Shown one piece after another: positions 56,308 through 64,000 of a DNA stretch of 64,000 bases. How positions within the stretch are numbered: position 1 is the first letter of the stretch; the number at the start of each line of letters is the position of its first letter. Origin of the DNA: CAWIHS01 sp963836005 (GTDB lineage: Bacteria > Pseudomonadota > Gammaproteobacteria > GRL18); contig CAWIHS010000006.1 of assembly GCA_963836005.1 (NCBI GenBank), positions 434,001 through 498,000 on the forward strand, written 5' to 3'. The notes below the pieces were generated by a model. It saw only the letters and a list, made by a program, of their open reading frames with translations. It made no database searches and had not been told where the DNA came from. The position numbers and the translations under genes are program-made.

Positions 56308-56742
56308 ATGCAACAAACGAAAAAAATAATGGCAATTTTTATGCTGGCTCTGATAAGCGCTGTGTTTTCATCACAGGCTGTTTCTATAGAATCATTACGC
56401 GGTGATACCGCGCTGGATGGCACTGCAAATAAAGCTGGTAAACATAAACTGGTGGTCGAAGAAGGCGGATTTGAACGAAATTTCAAACTGCAGCCCCCGC
56501 TGATACCTCATTCCATTGACAAGTATCAGATCAATCTGAAAAATAATGGCTGTATGAAGTGCCATAGTGAAAAAGCCTATGTAAAGGAAAATGCGCCTAA
56601 AGTCGGTGACAGCCATTATGTGACACGAGACGGGAAGACTCTGGACACGATTTCATCCCGTCGTTACTTCTGTAATCAGTGCCATGTACCGCAGGTCGGC
56701 GATAACCCTCTGGTTGAAAATACCTATGAAGGTATAGACTGA
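56308..56742 (+). CDS. napB: Diheme cytochrome subunit NapB
   Basis: A 144-residue exported diheme cytochrome, electron donor to NapA. Haem motifs are CMKCH (residues 82-86) and CNQCH (122-126), and the NapB block RRYFCNQCHVPQVGDNPLVENTY-type end is present. A signal peptide ends SQAVS. GGAG precedes the ATG. Confidence 0.95.
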   Translation: MQQTKKIMAIFMLALISAVFSSQAVSIESLRGDTALDGTANKAGKHKLVVEEGGFERNFKLQPPLIPHSIDKYQINLKNNGCMKCHSEKAYVKENAPKVGDSHYVTRDGKTLDTISSRRYFCNQCHVPQVGDNPLVENTYEGID

Positions 56743-56832
56743 ATATACCTAAAATATTTAAGGTTTATAGTATAATAAGGCTGATTGGCAGCGTATAATC
56801 TGCCAGTCGCTTTTAGAAACAATAAAGGAAAA

Positions 56833-57399
56833 ATGATGGCACACTCGTCTGGATTTAAGATCCTGATTTTTGGTTTTATTTTAGGTATCATTTTCTGGGG
56901 TGGTTTTAATACCGCCATGGAAATGACTAATACTGAAGCGTTCTGTATCTCCTGTCACGAGATGAAAGATAATGTGTATGAAGAATATACAGAAACCATC
57001 CACTACTCAAACCGCACTGGCGTAAGAGCAACCTGTCCCGATTGTCATGTGCCGAAAGAATGGGTGCATAAAATTGTACGTAAAGTTCAAGCTACTAACG
57101 AGCTGTATCATAAGATGCTGGGAACCATTGATACGCGTGAAAAATTTGAAGCAAATCGCCTGGAACTGGCAAAGCATGAATGGGCTAGAATGAAATCTGT
57201 CGATTCACGTGAATGCCGTAACTGTCATGATTTTCAGTCCATGGATCTGGACAAGCAGGAATCCCGCAGTGCCGATCGTCATGAAGAGGCAATGGACAAT
57301 GGCTTTACCTGTATTGAATGTCATAAGGGTATCGCCCATGAATTGCCCGCAGGTTACGATCCTGCCGATGACACTCCGTCAGCAAAAACTGACACATAA
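56833..57399 (+). CDS. napC: Tetraheme quinol dehydrogenase NapC
   Basis: A 188-residue NapC/NirT-family cytochrome with one N-terminal helix ([18 protein letters not shown]) and four haem motifs at residues 38 (CISCH), 68 (CPDCH), 128 (CRNCH) and 160 (CIECH). It takes electrons from quinol. Two adjacent ATGs follow AAGGA; the second (56836) has the better spacing. It could also donate to the HAO-like protein, as NapC/NrfH relatives do in some bacteria, but that is an inference. A strong terminator ends the operon. Confidence 0.95.
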   Translation: MMAHSSGFKILIFGFILGIIFWGGFNTAMEMTNTEAFCISCHEMKDNVYEEYTETIHYSNRTGVRATCPDCHVPKEWVHKIVRKVQATNELYHKMLGTIDTREKFEANRLELAKHEWARMKSVDSRECRNCHDFQSMDLDKQESRSADRHEEAMDNGFTCIECHKGIAHELPAGYDPADDTPSAKTDT

Positions 57400-57467
57400 G
57401 GGCAGCAGCGTTAATTACTGTATGACATCAGTAGTTCAAGCTCGGTACATTTTTACTCGTGCATGTT

Positions 57468-57504
57468 AAAAAAACCTGCTGATGAAAATCAGCAGGTTTT
57501 TTTT
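57468..57504. terminator. Two-way terminator after napC
   Basis: AAAAAAACCTGCTGAT and ATCAGCAGGTTTTTTTT form a perfect stem around GAAA with A and T runs on both sides. Confidence 0.95.
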
Positions 57505-57593
57505 GTGACTTACGAAGATCTCTCTTTATATAGACACTGAGCTGACGGCCCACTACAATTGGTGTAAATATCAATTTCAGGAGATTATTAAAC

Positions 57594-58181
57594 ATGACTT
57601 CAGCAGCATTAAAAGAAGCTACCGGTGAAATTAGAAAACACTGGGGCTGGCTAATGTTTTTTGGCATAGTCTTTGTAATTATGGGCACATTAGGTCTGGG
57701 TATGAGTACCATGCTGACAGTGACCAGTGTGCTTTTTTTTGGGGTGATGATTCTGGTCGCCGGTGTATTAGAGCTTATTGATGCTTTCAAGGCCCAGGGC
57801 TGGAAGAGTGTACTCGCCTATGTGCTGATTGCCTTACTGTATATTGCTGCAGGTATTATGATCATAATTGATCCGCTGGCAGCCAGTGTCTGGTTGACTT
57901 TGGGCATCGCATCCATTTTAATCGCCGTGGGTCTATTGCGAATTATTATGGGCTTTCAGATGAAACCCGCCAAAGGCTGGGGATGGCCAGTGTTTTCCGG
58001 TGTTATCAGTATTGCGCTCGGCATCATGATTTTTTCCAGGTGGCCGGTCTCCGGCCTGTGGGTGATTGGTCTGTTTGTCGCCATTGAACTGATTATGCAG
58101 GGATGGGCGATGATTGCCATTTCTCTGGTCGCTAAAAAAGCAGATCCCGAACAAATTAAAAGCCTGCTTGAAGAAAAATAG
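57594..58181 (+). CDS. HdeD-family membrane protein (DUF308)
   Basis: A 195-residue protein with six predicted helices in three pairs. The HdeD-type blocks are HWGWLMFFGIVFVIMGTLGL, GVLELIDAF and GWGWPVFSGVISIALGI. In Escherichia coli HdeD contributes to acid resistance at high cell density, but the biochemical role is unknown. A GGAG site precedes the ATG. It is the first of several membrane-protein genes in one direction. Confidence 0.88.
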   Translation: MTSAALKEATGEIRKHWGWLMFFGIVFVIMGTLGLGMSTMLTVTSVLFFGVMILVAGVLELIDAFKAQGWKSVLAYVLIALLYIAAGIMIIIDPLAASVWLTLGIASILIAVGLLRIIMGFQMKPAKGWGWPVFSGVISIALGIMIFSRWPVSGLWVIGLFVAIELIMQGWAMIAISLVAKKADPEQIKSLLEEK

Positions 58182-58287
58182 CCGGGTCATAGGTCAATGC
58201 CCATGTGGTGATTGACTACTATACCTTGCTCTATTTCAGGGAAGTACTGGATGAGGGCCTAGAAACCTGACAGATAAAGGTAATTAA

Positions 58288-59382
58288 ATGCAGCAACAGC
58301 AAAATTCAACCTGGCTGCGCGATGCTACATTGACTGCAGCCAGCATTGTGATTCTATTCACTGGACTGCGCTATGCTCAGACGTTGATGGTACCGTTCCT
58401 GTTATCGTTATTTATTGCCATCATCGCTGCAGGACCTGTAAGCTGGTTAAAACAGCGCGGTTTACCAGTTACCGTGGCGGTAACCCTGGTGCTGCTGGCT
58501 ATAATTGTTCTCGAAGCATTACTGGCCATACTCCTGGGCTCTACGGTAAGCGATTTTACCGACAGCCTGCCAACATATCAGGCCGGATTGCAGGAAATGA
58601 GCAGCGGCGTGGTGAGCTGGCTTTCCCATCACGGTCTCGACGTCTCTAAATCCGGCATCGCAAATGTGCTTGACCCTGGTGCTGTCATGAGTTTCGCGAA
58701 TACTTTATTATCCGGTTTGAGTCAGGTTCTGGGTAACATCTTACTGATCATGTTCACCGTGATGTTTATGCTGCTGGAAGCATGGACCATAGCAGACAAG
58801 TTTAAATCCATTCCTGGCGAGCGAAGTGAGCTGGTTCTGGCAAGAATTGTTGATATCATTCAAACAACCAAACAATATACATCCATCAAGACTGTGACAA
58901 GTCTGGCAACAGGCTGTTTGATCTGGGCGGGCACAGCAATGATTGGCCTGGACTTTGCTGTATTATGGGGTTTTCTGGCTTTTCTATTGAATTTTATTCC
59001 TAATGTGGGTTCAATTATAGCAGCCATTCCTGCCGTTTTACTGGCACTGGTACAGCTAGGCCCCATGTCCGCATTGACTGTAATTATCCTCTATATTGTC
59101 GTCAACACACTTATTGGCAGTATTATTGAGCCCCGCTTTATGGGGCAAAAAGTCGGTCTGTCTACGCTGGTGGTGTTTCTTTCGCTGATTTTCTGGGGCT
59201 GGTTCCTGGGACCTGTGGGCATGCTCTTGTCAGTACCGCTGACCATGGTGGTCAAATTTGCCGCCCAATCCAGTGAAGAAACCCTATGGCTGGCTATTTT
59301 GCTAGACTCTGAGGTAAAACCTGCCGATAAGACATTGCTTGCGGCCAATGAGACAAATGTTAATGAAATACAACCACCGTGA
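58288..59382 (+). CDS. AI-2E family transporter (PerM/TqsA-like)
   Basis: A 364-residue polytopic membrane protein of the AI-2E exporter family. The central and C-terminal conserved blocks are FLLNFIPNVGSIIAAIPAVLLAL and IEPRFMGQKVGLSTLVVFLSLIFWG-type. Members export quorum signal AI-2 or act as sodium/proton antiporters, so the substrate is open. AAGGT precedes the ATG. Twelve bases separate it from the next gene. Confidence 0.9.
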   Translation: MQQQQNSTWLRDATLTAASIVILFTGLRYAQTLMVPFLLSLFIAIIAAGPVSWLKQRGLPVTVAVTLVLLAIIVLEALLAILLGSTVSDFTDSLPTYQAGLQEMSSGVVSWLSHHGLDVSKSGIANVLDPGAVMSFANTLLSGLSQVLGNILLIMFTVMFMLLEAWTIADKFKSIPGERSELVLARIVDIIQTTKQYTSIKTVTSLATGCLIWAGTAMIGLDFAVLWGFLAFLLNFIPNVGSIIAAIPAVLLALVQLGPMSALTVIILYIVVNTLIGSIIEPRFMGQKVGLSTLVVFLSLIFWGWFLGPVGMLLSVPLTMVVKFAAQSSEETLWLAILLDSEVKPADKTLLAANETNVNEIQPP

Positions 59383-59394
59383 GGAGGATTGTTT

Positions 59395-59736
59395 ATGCCT
59401 GATAAAGAAATCCATGCAGAAATTGAGAGTTTAAAGTCCCAGCTAAGTGAATTACAAAAAGCTCGAGAAAAATCGCCTCCAGCATCCACTGTAAAAGCTC
59501 ATAATAGACCAGTAACGGATGATGCTGAGGATAAAGGCAAAATAATAAGCGAGCAGCAAAGTCAAAAGGCCGCAGAAAATAATGCTGAGCAGCGAATCGT
59601 AGAGAGTGAAGATTTGATTTCCCATTTTCAGGAGCTTATCAATGCACTCGATGAAGATCTTAAACAGACCAGGCCAGCCACTTTGCTGGTTATTTTTGCC
59701 CTGGGCGTCCTGGTAGGACGTCTGCTGCCACGTTAA
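59395..59736 (+). CDS. Small tail-anchored coiled-coil protein
   Basis: A 113-residue protein. GGAGG lies seven bases before the ATG at 59395. The N-terminal part is coiled-coil-like (AEIESLKSQLSELQKAREK), the middle is polar, and the C-terminus has one helix ending LLVIFALGVLVGRLLPR. This resembles the ElaB/YqjD-type tail that holds proteins at the inner membrane. Function is unknown. It is probably co-transcribed with the genes on both sides. Confidence 0.75.
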   Translation: MPDKEIHAEIESLKSQLSELQKAREKSPPASTVKAHNRPVTDDAEDKGKIISEQQSQKAAENNAEQRIVESEDLISHFQELINALDEDLKQTRPATLLVIFALGVLVGRLLPR

Positions 59737-59746
59737 GGAGATAACA

Positions 59747-60229
59747 ATGACCGATCCCGTCCTTAAACTACAGATCCTGGCACGTGCCGAAATGGCACTG
59801 GCACGCATCCATGCCCGTCGCGCGGCCAACCGGGGAGCCTACTTTGCTGTGGCTCTGGTGTTGGCCTTACTGGGACTGGGTATGTTGACTTTTGCAGCCT
59901 ATCAGGCACTGCTGATCCAATATTCTCCGGCTATTGCTGCATTGCTGGTTGCAGTCGCTGATCTGCTGCTGGCGGTCATTGTCATTGTGATTGCGAAACG
60001 AGTTGGTGTACATGTAGAAGAAGAAAAAATGGCACTTGAAATACGTGAACTGGCCTATAATGAACTGAGTACGGATGTTGAAGCCGCTAAAGCAGAATTT
60101 TCTAAAGTCGGTGCTGATGTGCGCCGTATTCAGTCCGGATTTTCTTCATTTTCCAGCAGTGCTGCCGGCAGTATCGGTGCCCTGATACCCCTATTCAATA
60201 TGCTGATTAAAGCGCTTAAGCGTGAGTAG
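59747..60229 (+). CDS. Phage-holin-like membrane protein of unknown function
   Basis: A 160-residue protein with two close membrane helices (YFAVALVLALLGLGMLTFAA and AIAALLVAVADLLLAVIVIV) and an amphipathic C-terminal half. This is the layout of YqjE/holin superfamily III proteins found next to YqjD-type proteins. Eleven bases separate it from the preceding gene. A stress-response membrane role is possible by analogy only. Confidence 0.7.
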   Translation: MTDPVLKLQILARAEMALARIHARRAANRGAYFAVALVLALLGLGMLTFAAYQALLIQYSPAIAALLVAVADLLLAVIVIVIAKRVGVHVEEEKMALEIRELAYNELSTDVEAAKAEFSKVGADVRRIQSGFSSFSSSAAGSIGALIPLFNMLIKALKRE

Positions 60230-60253
60230 CGATCTAATCACCCGGGTTTAATT

Positions 60254-61144
60254 GTGCGCATACTTCATTTTAGCGATATCCATATAAGCACCACTTTACG
60301 CGAGATACCTTTTACACAATGGTTCGGCAAGCGGGCCATTGGTGCTGCCAATTTACTGCGTGGACGGAGCCGGTATTTTGATCTTGCGGAAGAAAAAATT
60401 GCGGCGCTGACGCGCTTCAAACGGGAGCACTCAGTTGACCTGGTGATCTGCACGGGGGACTATACCGCACTTGGTTTAGAAAAAGAGATGGCACATGCGA
60501 GAGCGGTTATTGAACCACTGACGGATGCACCCGCGGGTTTTGTTACAGTGCCCGGAAATCATGATATTTATGTAAAAGAGGTCATACGTCAGCGCCGATT
60601 CACCCGCCATTTCAGTGATTTTCTGCATAGTGATCTGCCTTCTTTTTGCCATGACGGTCCATGGCCTCTGGTACGCTTTGTCGGCGATGATATGGCCGTT
60701 ATCGCGGTAAACAGTGCGCGCCCCAATCCTCAACCCTGGCGCTCAAATGGTGAAATACCGGCAGGGCAGCTGACTGCACTGAATGAAGTCCTTGAACATG
60801 AACAAATTCGCCAGCGCTTTATCTTTCTCATCACCCATTACGCGCCGCGTCTGGCCAATGGCTGTCCGGACAGAAAATTACACGGTCTTAACAATGCGGA
60901 TGATTTTCTGGCCGTGGGTAAAAAAATTTCCCGCGGCGCCATCCTCTTTGGTCATGTACATCGCCGCTTTCATCTCGCATTACCGGGCCTCAGCGCCGGA
61001 CTGTTTTGTGCCGGCAGTGCAACCCAGGCCGGCAGTGAAAGTTTCTGGCTATTTGAGGTGGAGAGCAAACAGGCGCAAGCGCTGCCCGGACGTTTTGACG
61101 GCAAGAATTACAGCGTGGACAATAGCGCTGCAATTAAGATTTAA
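60254..61144 (+). CDS. Calcineurin-like metallophosphoesterase
   Basis: A 296-residue cytoplasmic protein starting at GTG. The metal motifs are LHFSDIHIS (Asp8, His10), VICTGDYTALG, VPGNHDIYV, LITHYAPR and LFGHVHRRF, in the usual order for class III phosphoesterases such as cyclic-nucleotide phosphodiesterase CpdA or UDP-diacylglucosamine hydrolase relatives. Substrate is not determined. It ends the short membrane-gene unit. Confidence 0.9.
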   Translation: MRILHFSDIHISTTLREIPFTQWFGKRAIGAANLLRGRSRYFDLAEEKIAALTRFKREHSVDLVICTGDYTALGLEKEMAHARAVIEPLTDAPAGFVTVPGNHDIYVKEVIRQRRFTRHFSDFLHSDLPSFCHDGPWPLVRFVGDDMAVIAVNSARPNPQPWRSNGEIPAGQLTALNEVLEHEQIRQRFIFLITHYAPRLANGCPDRKLHGLNNADDFLAVGKKISRGAILFGHVHRRFHLALPGLSAGLFCAGSATQAGSESFWLFEVESKQAQALPGRFDGKNYSVDNSAAIKI

Positions 61145-61344
61145 ACTCTGGCAAATGCTGGTGCAGATGCGTACACGCAATGCCCTGAGATGTTTTTTTC
61201 ATCGATGCTAATTATGAATGCAGCGTGTTTTAGAAAAATTTCCATCTCACATTATATTCATTTACTGGATTTTAAATATATATAGACTACATTAAAACAG
61301 ACACAACAGTAGCAACAGGTAAATAACAGAGCGTCATAAGTTGG

Positions 61345-61523
61345 TACTTAAGGAGAATCGGGTATTTGTGGAAGACAGATGATTGCTCCTGCATCATCTG
61401 CATTTCCTGCATGACCACCATGGATGGTGGAAATACATGCGAGAGGCGGGAGCCGAAGTCGTCCATGTGGGTCAATAAATACCTGACAGCGAGCACGATC
61501 TTATAGATACGCTGGGTAGTTAC
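61345..61523 (+). repeat. Family C MITE, 5'-diverged copy
   Basis: The right half matches the 37720-37941 element: TCCATGTGGGTCAATAAATA, CCTGACAGCGAGCACGATCT and ACGCTGGGTAGTTAC. The left terminal repeat is not recognisable. It occupies most of the 408-base gap before the arylsulfatase gene and ends 30 bases before its start. Confidence 0.7.
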
Positions 61524-61552
61524 ATTTTTAGTAGAAGACCATAGGAGTTAGA

Positions 61553-63124
61553 ATGAAATTAGTGAAAACGCTATCAGCAGGTTTGCTGGGCATCGGTGTA
61601 TTAGCAGGCAGCCAGGTTCAGGCGGCAGATAAACCTAATATTCTGGTGATGTGGGGGGATGATGTCGGCTACTATAACGCCAGTGCCTACAATCTGGGTA
61701 CGATGGGTTATAAAACGCCTAATATCGACAGTATTGCCAAACAGGGTGCACTGTTTACCGATATGTATGCGCAGCAATCGTGTACCGCAGGACGTGCTTC
61801 TTTTATCCTGGGTCAACAGCCCTTCAGAACCGGTCTGCTGACGATTGGCATGCCGGGTTCAGATCATGGTATTCCTGACTGGACACCAACAATTGGTGAT
61901 TTGCTCAAAGAGCAGGGCTATGCTACCGGTCAGTTTGGCAAAAACCACCTGGGCGATCGTGACAAGCACCTGCCTACCAACCATGGATTTGATGAGTTTT
62001 TCGGCAATCTTTACCACCTTAATGCAGAAGAAGAACCTGAAACCTATTACTATCCCAAAGATCCTGAATTTCATAAAAAATTCGGCCCTCGCGGTGTAAT
62101 TCACTCTACGGCTGACGGCAAGATTGAAGATACCGGCCCATTGACCCGAAAGCGTATGGAAACCGTGGATGATGAATTTGGCCAGGCGGCCAAAGATTTT
62201 ATGGAGCGAGCTGTTAAGGCGGACAAGCCGTTTTTCGTATGGATGAACTTTACCCGCATGCATGTCTGGACCCGACTGAAAAAAGAATCTCAGGGGACAA
62301 CGGGGATTGGTCTATATCCTGATGGTATGGCAGAACTGGATAACATGGTAGGCAGTTTCCTGGATCACCTGGATAAACTGGGTGTTGCAGATAATACCAT
62401 CGTAGTCTTTTCTACCGACAACGGCGCCGAAAAGTTTACCTGGCCTGATGGCGGCGCTTCTCCGTTCCGGGGTGAAAAGGGCACCACCTGGGAAGGCGGT
62501 ATGCGGGTTCCGCAAATGGTCAAATGGCCGGGAACGATTAAAGCGGGAAGTATCTATAATGATCCCATGAGTCAGGAAGACTGGATGCCGACACTGCTTG
62601 CAGCAGCCGGTGTGACTGATGTCAAGGAAAAGCTTGCTTCCAAAGAAGGCTATCAGGCCAACGGTAAAAATTTCAGAGTGCATCTGGATGGTTACAACTT
62701 CAAGCCCTATTTTGAAGGCAAGGAAGATAAAGGGCCTCGCCGGGAGATCATGTATTTCGCCGCCAGTGGTCTGTTGAATGCGATCCGTGTGGATGACTGG
62801 AAAATAGCCTTTGCCATCGAAGAAGGTGCCATTAATGAGGCACTGCGCCAAGTTCCAGCCTGGCCGGTGATCACCAACCTGAGAGCCGATCCGTTTGAAC
62901 ATGCCTATGACGGTTCCGGAATGTATGTCAGATGGTATGCCGACAATATGTGGATGATGGTCCCAGCGCAATCCTTTGTGCAGGAATTCCTGGGATCTAT
63001 TGCCGATTATCCTTTCCAGCCAGGCAGTTCTCTGAGTGCGGGAAATATCGGCTATCATACCATCAAAATGCAGGAAGCTATGGGCAACCTCAAAGGCCTG
63101 ATGGATCGGGCGATCCAGAACTAA
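61553..63124 (+). CDS. Exported type I arylsulfatase
   Basis: A 523-residue sulfatase with a signal peptide ending QVQA. The formylglycine site is CTAGRASFILG (Cys77), preceded by the calcium-binding MWGDDVGYYNASAYN. Further ligands are in GKNHLGDRDKHLPTNHGFDE, NFTRMH and VFSTDNGAEKFTWPDGG. It hydrolyses organic sulfate esters in the periplasm or outside. The Cys needs a formylglycine-generating enzyme, not in the window. AGGAGTT precedes the ATG. It may release sulfate from polysaccharides or aromatic esters. Confidence 0.93.
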   Translation: MKLVKTLSAGLLGIGVLAGSQVQAADKPNILVMWGDDVGYYNASAYNLGTMGYKTPNIDSIAKQGALFTDMYAQQSCTAGRASFILGQQPFRTGLLTIGMPGSDHGIPDWTPTIGDLLKEQGYATGQFGKNHLGDRDKHLPTNHGFDEFFGNLYHLNAEEEPETYYYPKDPEFHKKFGPRGVIHSTADGKIEDTGPLTRKRMETVDDEFGQAAKDFMERAVKADKPFFVWMNFTRMHVWTRLKKESQGTTGIGLYPDGMAELDNMVGSFLDHLDKLGVADNTIVVFSTDNGAEKFTWPDGGASPFRGEKGTTWEGGMRVPQMVKWPGTIKAGSIYNDPMSQEDWMPTLLAAAGVTDVKEKLASKEGYQANGKNFRVHLDGYNFKPYFEGKEDKGPRREIMYFAASGLLNAIRVDDWKIAFAIEEGAINEALRQVPAWPVITNLRADPFEHAYDGSGMYVRWYADNMWMMVPAQSFVQEFLGSIADYPFQPGSSLSAGNIGYHTIKMQEAMGNLKGLMDRAIQN

Positions 63125-63133
63125 CTTGAGCTT

Positions 63134-63161
63134 ATCTACCGGGGCAAACACCCCGGTAGAT
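63134..63161 (+). terminator. Terminator after the arylsulfatase gene
   Basis: ATCTACCGGGG and CCCCGGTAGAT form a perfect 11-bp stem around CAAACA and are followed by a T-rich stretch (GATTTTCCTTT). Confidence 0.8.
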
Positions 63162-63401
63162 GATTTTCCTTTCCAAAAATCATGCCTTTTGAATAACAAT
63201 ATACAACCATTGATTGTTTACTAGCCGGGTGCATACCTGACAGTTCTCCCAGAAAAAGATAGAATGCATGTTAAATATGGCCTGTATAAGCTCTACTGCG
63301 GGCGATATGGTATGAATTACAGCAAAAAATTATTCCTGAATTAAATGATGAATTAATATCATACAATTTTACTGACAACGCCTTGTAAATATGGGATTAC
63401 C

Positions 63402-64000
63402 ATGAACAGACTGATATGCTTAGTACTTTTGCTCATCCTGCAAATATTCCCCATGCAATTTATTGTTGCTCAAACTGTGGATCCTCTGCCATCCTGGAAT
63501 GAAGGAGAAACAAAACAGAGCATTATTGCGTTTGTCAAAGCAGTGACAGAAGCTGACAGTCCTGATTTTATTAAGCCGCAAGATCGTATTGCCACCTTCG
63601 ATAATGACGGTACTCTGTGGAGTGAAAAACCTTATTACTTTCAATTGTTTTTTGCTATTGAGCGCGTCAAGCAACTGGCTCCGGAACATCCTGAGTGGAA
63701 AACCACTGAGCCGTTTAAAGCAATTTTAGACAATGATCTGCAAACGCTGAAAAAAACAGACAAAAAAGGACTGCTGAAACTGATTATGGCCAGCCATACC
63801 GGTATGAGTGATGAGGCATTTAATGCCATTGTGCTGGACTGGATCAACACCGCCAAACACCCACGGTTTGATCGTCATTTCAAAGAACTGGTGTATCAGC
63901 CCATGCTGGAATTATTAGCCTATCTGCGCGCCAATGGCTTCAAAACTTTTATTGTCTCGGGCGGCGGCATTGATTTCATGCGTCCCTGGGCGAGTGAAGT
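63402..64000 (+). CDS. Exported HAD-family phosphatase, cut by the window end
   Basis: The visible 199 residues start with a signal peptide (MNRLICLVLLLILQIFPM, cleavage after IVAQ). HAD motif I is ATFDNDGTLWSEKPYY and motif II is FKTFIVSGGGIDFMR. The FDNDGTLWSE variant marks a group of periplasmic or lipoprotein HAD phosphatases often found beside arylsulfatase genes. The 3' end lies outside the window. It is probably a phosphomonoesterase. A terminator separates it from the arylsulfatase gene. Confidence 0.85.
   Translation, partial: MNRLICLVLLLILQIFPMQFIVAQTVDPLPSWNEGETKQSIIAFVKAVTEADSPDFIKPQDRIATFDNDGTLWSEKPYYFQLFFAIERVKQLAPEHPEWKTTEPFKAILDNDLQTLKKTDKKGLLKLIMASHTGMSDEAFNAIVLDWINTAKHPRFDRHFKELVYQPMLELLAYLRANGFKTFIVSGGGIDFMRPWASE

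Noticed and set aside
59747..60229. Prophage holin
   Set aside because: No other phage genes are present; the layout fits the chromosomal YqjE-type family.

Overview
The window looks like chromosome of a sulfur-oxidising, nitrate-respiring gammaproteobacterium. It carries a complete periplasmic nitrate reductase operon (napFDAGHBC), a complete cytochrome c maturation set (ccmA-I), a flavocytochrome c sulfide dehydrogenase-type flavoprotein with a diheme cytochrome, and an octaheme hydroxylamine oxidoreductase-family cytochrome. It also has a cobalamin-dependent MetH and a Tat-exported copper storage protein. No rRNA, prophage, plasmid replicon or CRISPR was seen. I cannot name the genus.

Layout. 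1-9.7 kb: two large exported-protein genes, both broken by frameshifts (a choice-of-anchor O-like protein and a c-heme/PKD protein), then one exported protein of unknown function. 9.75-13.9 kb: a tandem array of about 350-bp MITE-like units interrupted by an IS1380-type insertion sequence. 14-20.7 kb: a cluster of exported proteins. Three paralogues share an N-terminal motif, two proteins have ferritin-like DUF2202 domains, and there is a calcium-loop protein, a glycine-rich outer-membrane barrel and a thrombospondin type 3 protein. 20.8-23.9 kb: a second repeat array, then an OmpR/EnvZ-type two-component pair. 24-36 kb: mostly minus-strand housekeeping and accessory genes (csp1-like, a YgjP-like hydrolase, a DsbA-family protein, an AT-rich PIG-V-like pair, metH, a HAD phosphatase, tRNA-Asp) and a plus-strand MOSC gene. 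36.2-57.4 kb: an almost uninterrupted plus-strand redox block, in the order ccmA, hao-like, TPR, diheme cytochrome, fccB-like, PEGA protein, ccmBCDEFGHI, napFDAGHBC. 57.6-64 kb: membrane-protein genes, a metallophosphoesterase, an arylsulfatase and a truncated exported HAD hydrolase.

How it fits together. Ccm assembles the c-type haems needed by the eight-haem HAO-like protein, the diheme cytochrome, NapB and NapC, so physical linkage of ccm with its client cytochromes makes sense. The unusual point is that the HAO/FCSD cassette lies between ccmA and ccmB. Short tandem repeats fill the gaps within that cassette. A perfect FNR-type palindrome follows ccmA, and a 222-bp MITE with an 8-bp target duplication sits just before the hao-like gene. 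The 14-20.7 kb exported cluster is the best candidate for an undescribed system: its paralogues share leader sequence, a GTAACA-containing upstream motif and domain pieces, and an OmpR/EnvZ pair lies close by.

The window is rich in small non-autonomous repeats. At least three MITE-like families can be told apart by their ends. GC content by eye is higher in the two decayed exported genes and clearly lower at 27.7-29.4 kb, which suggests different origins for those pieces.
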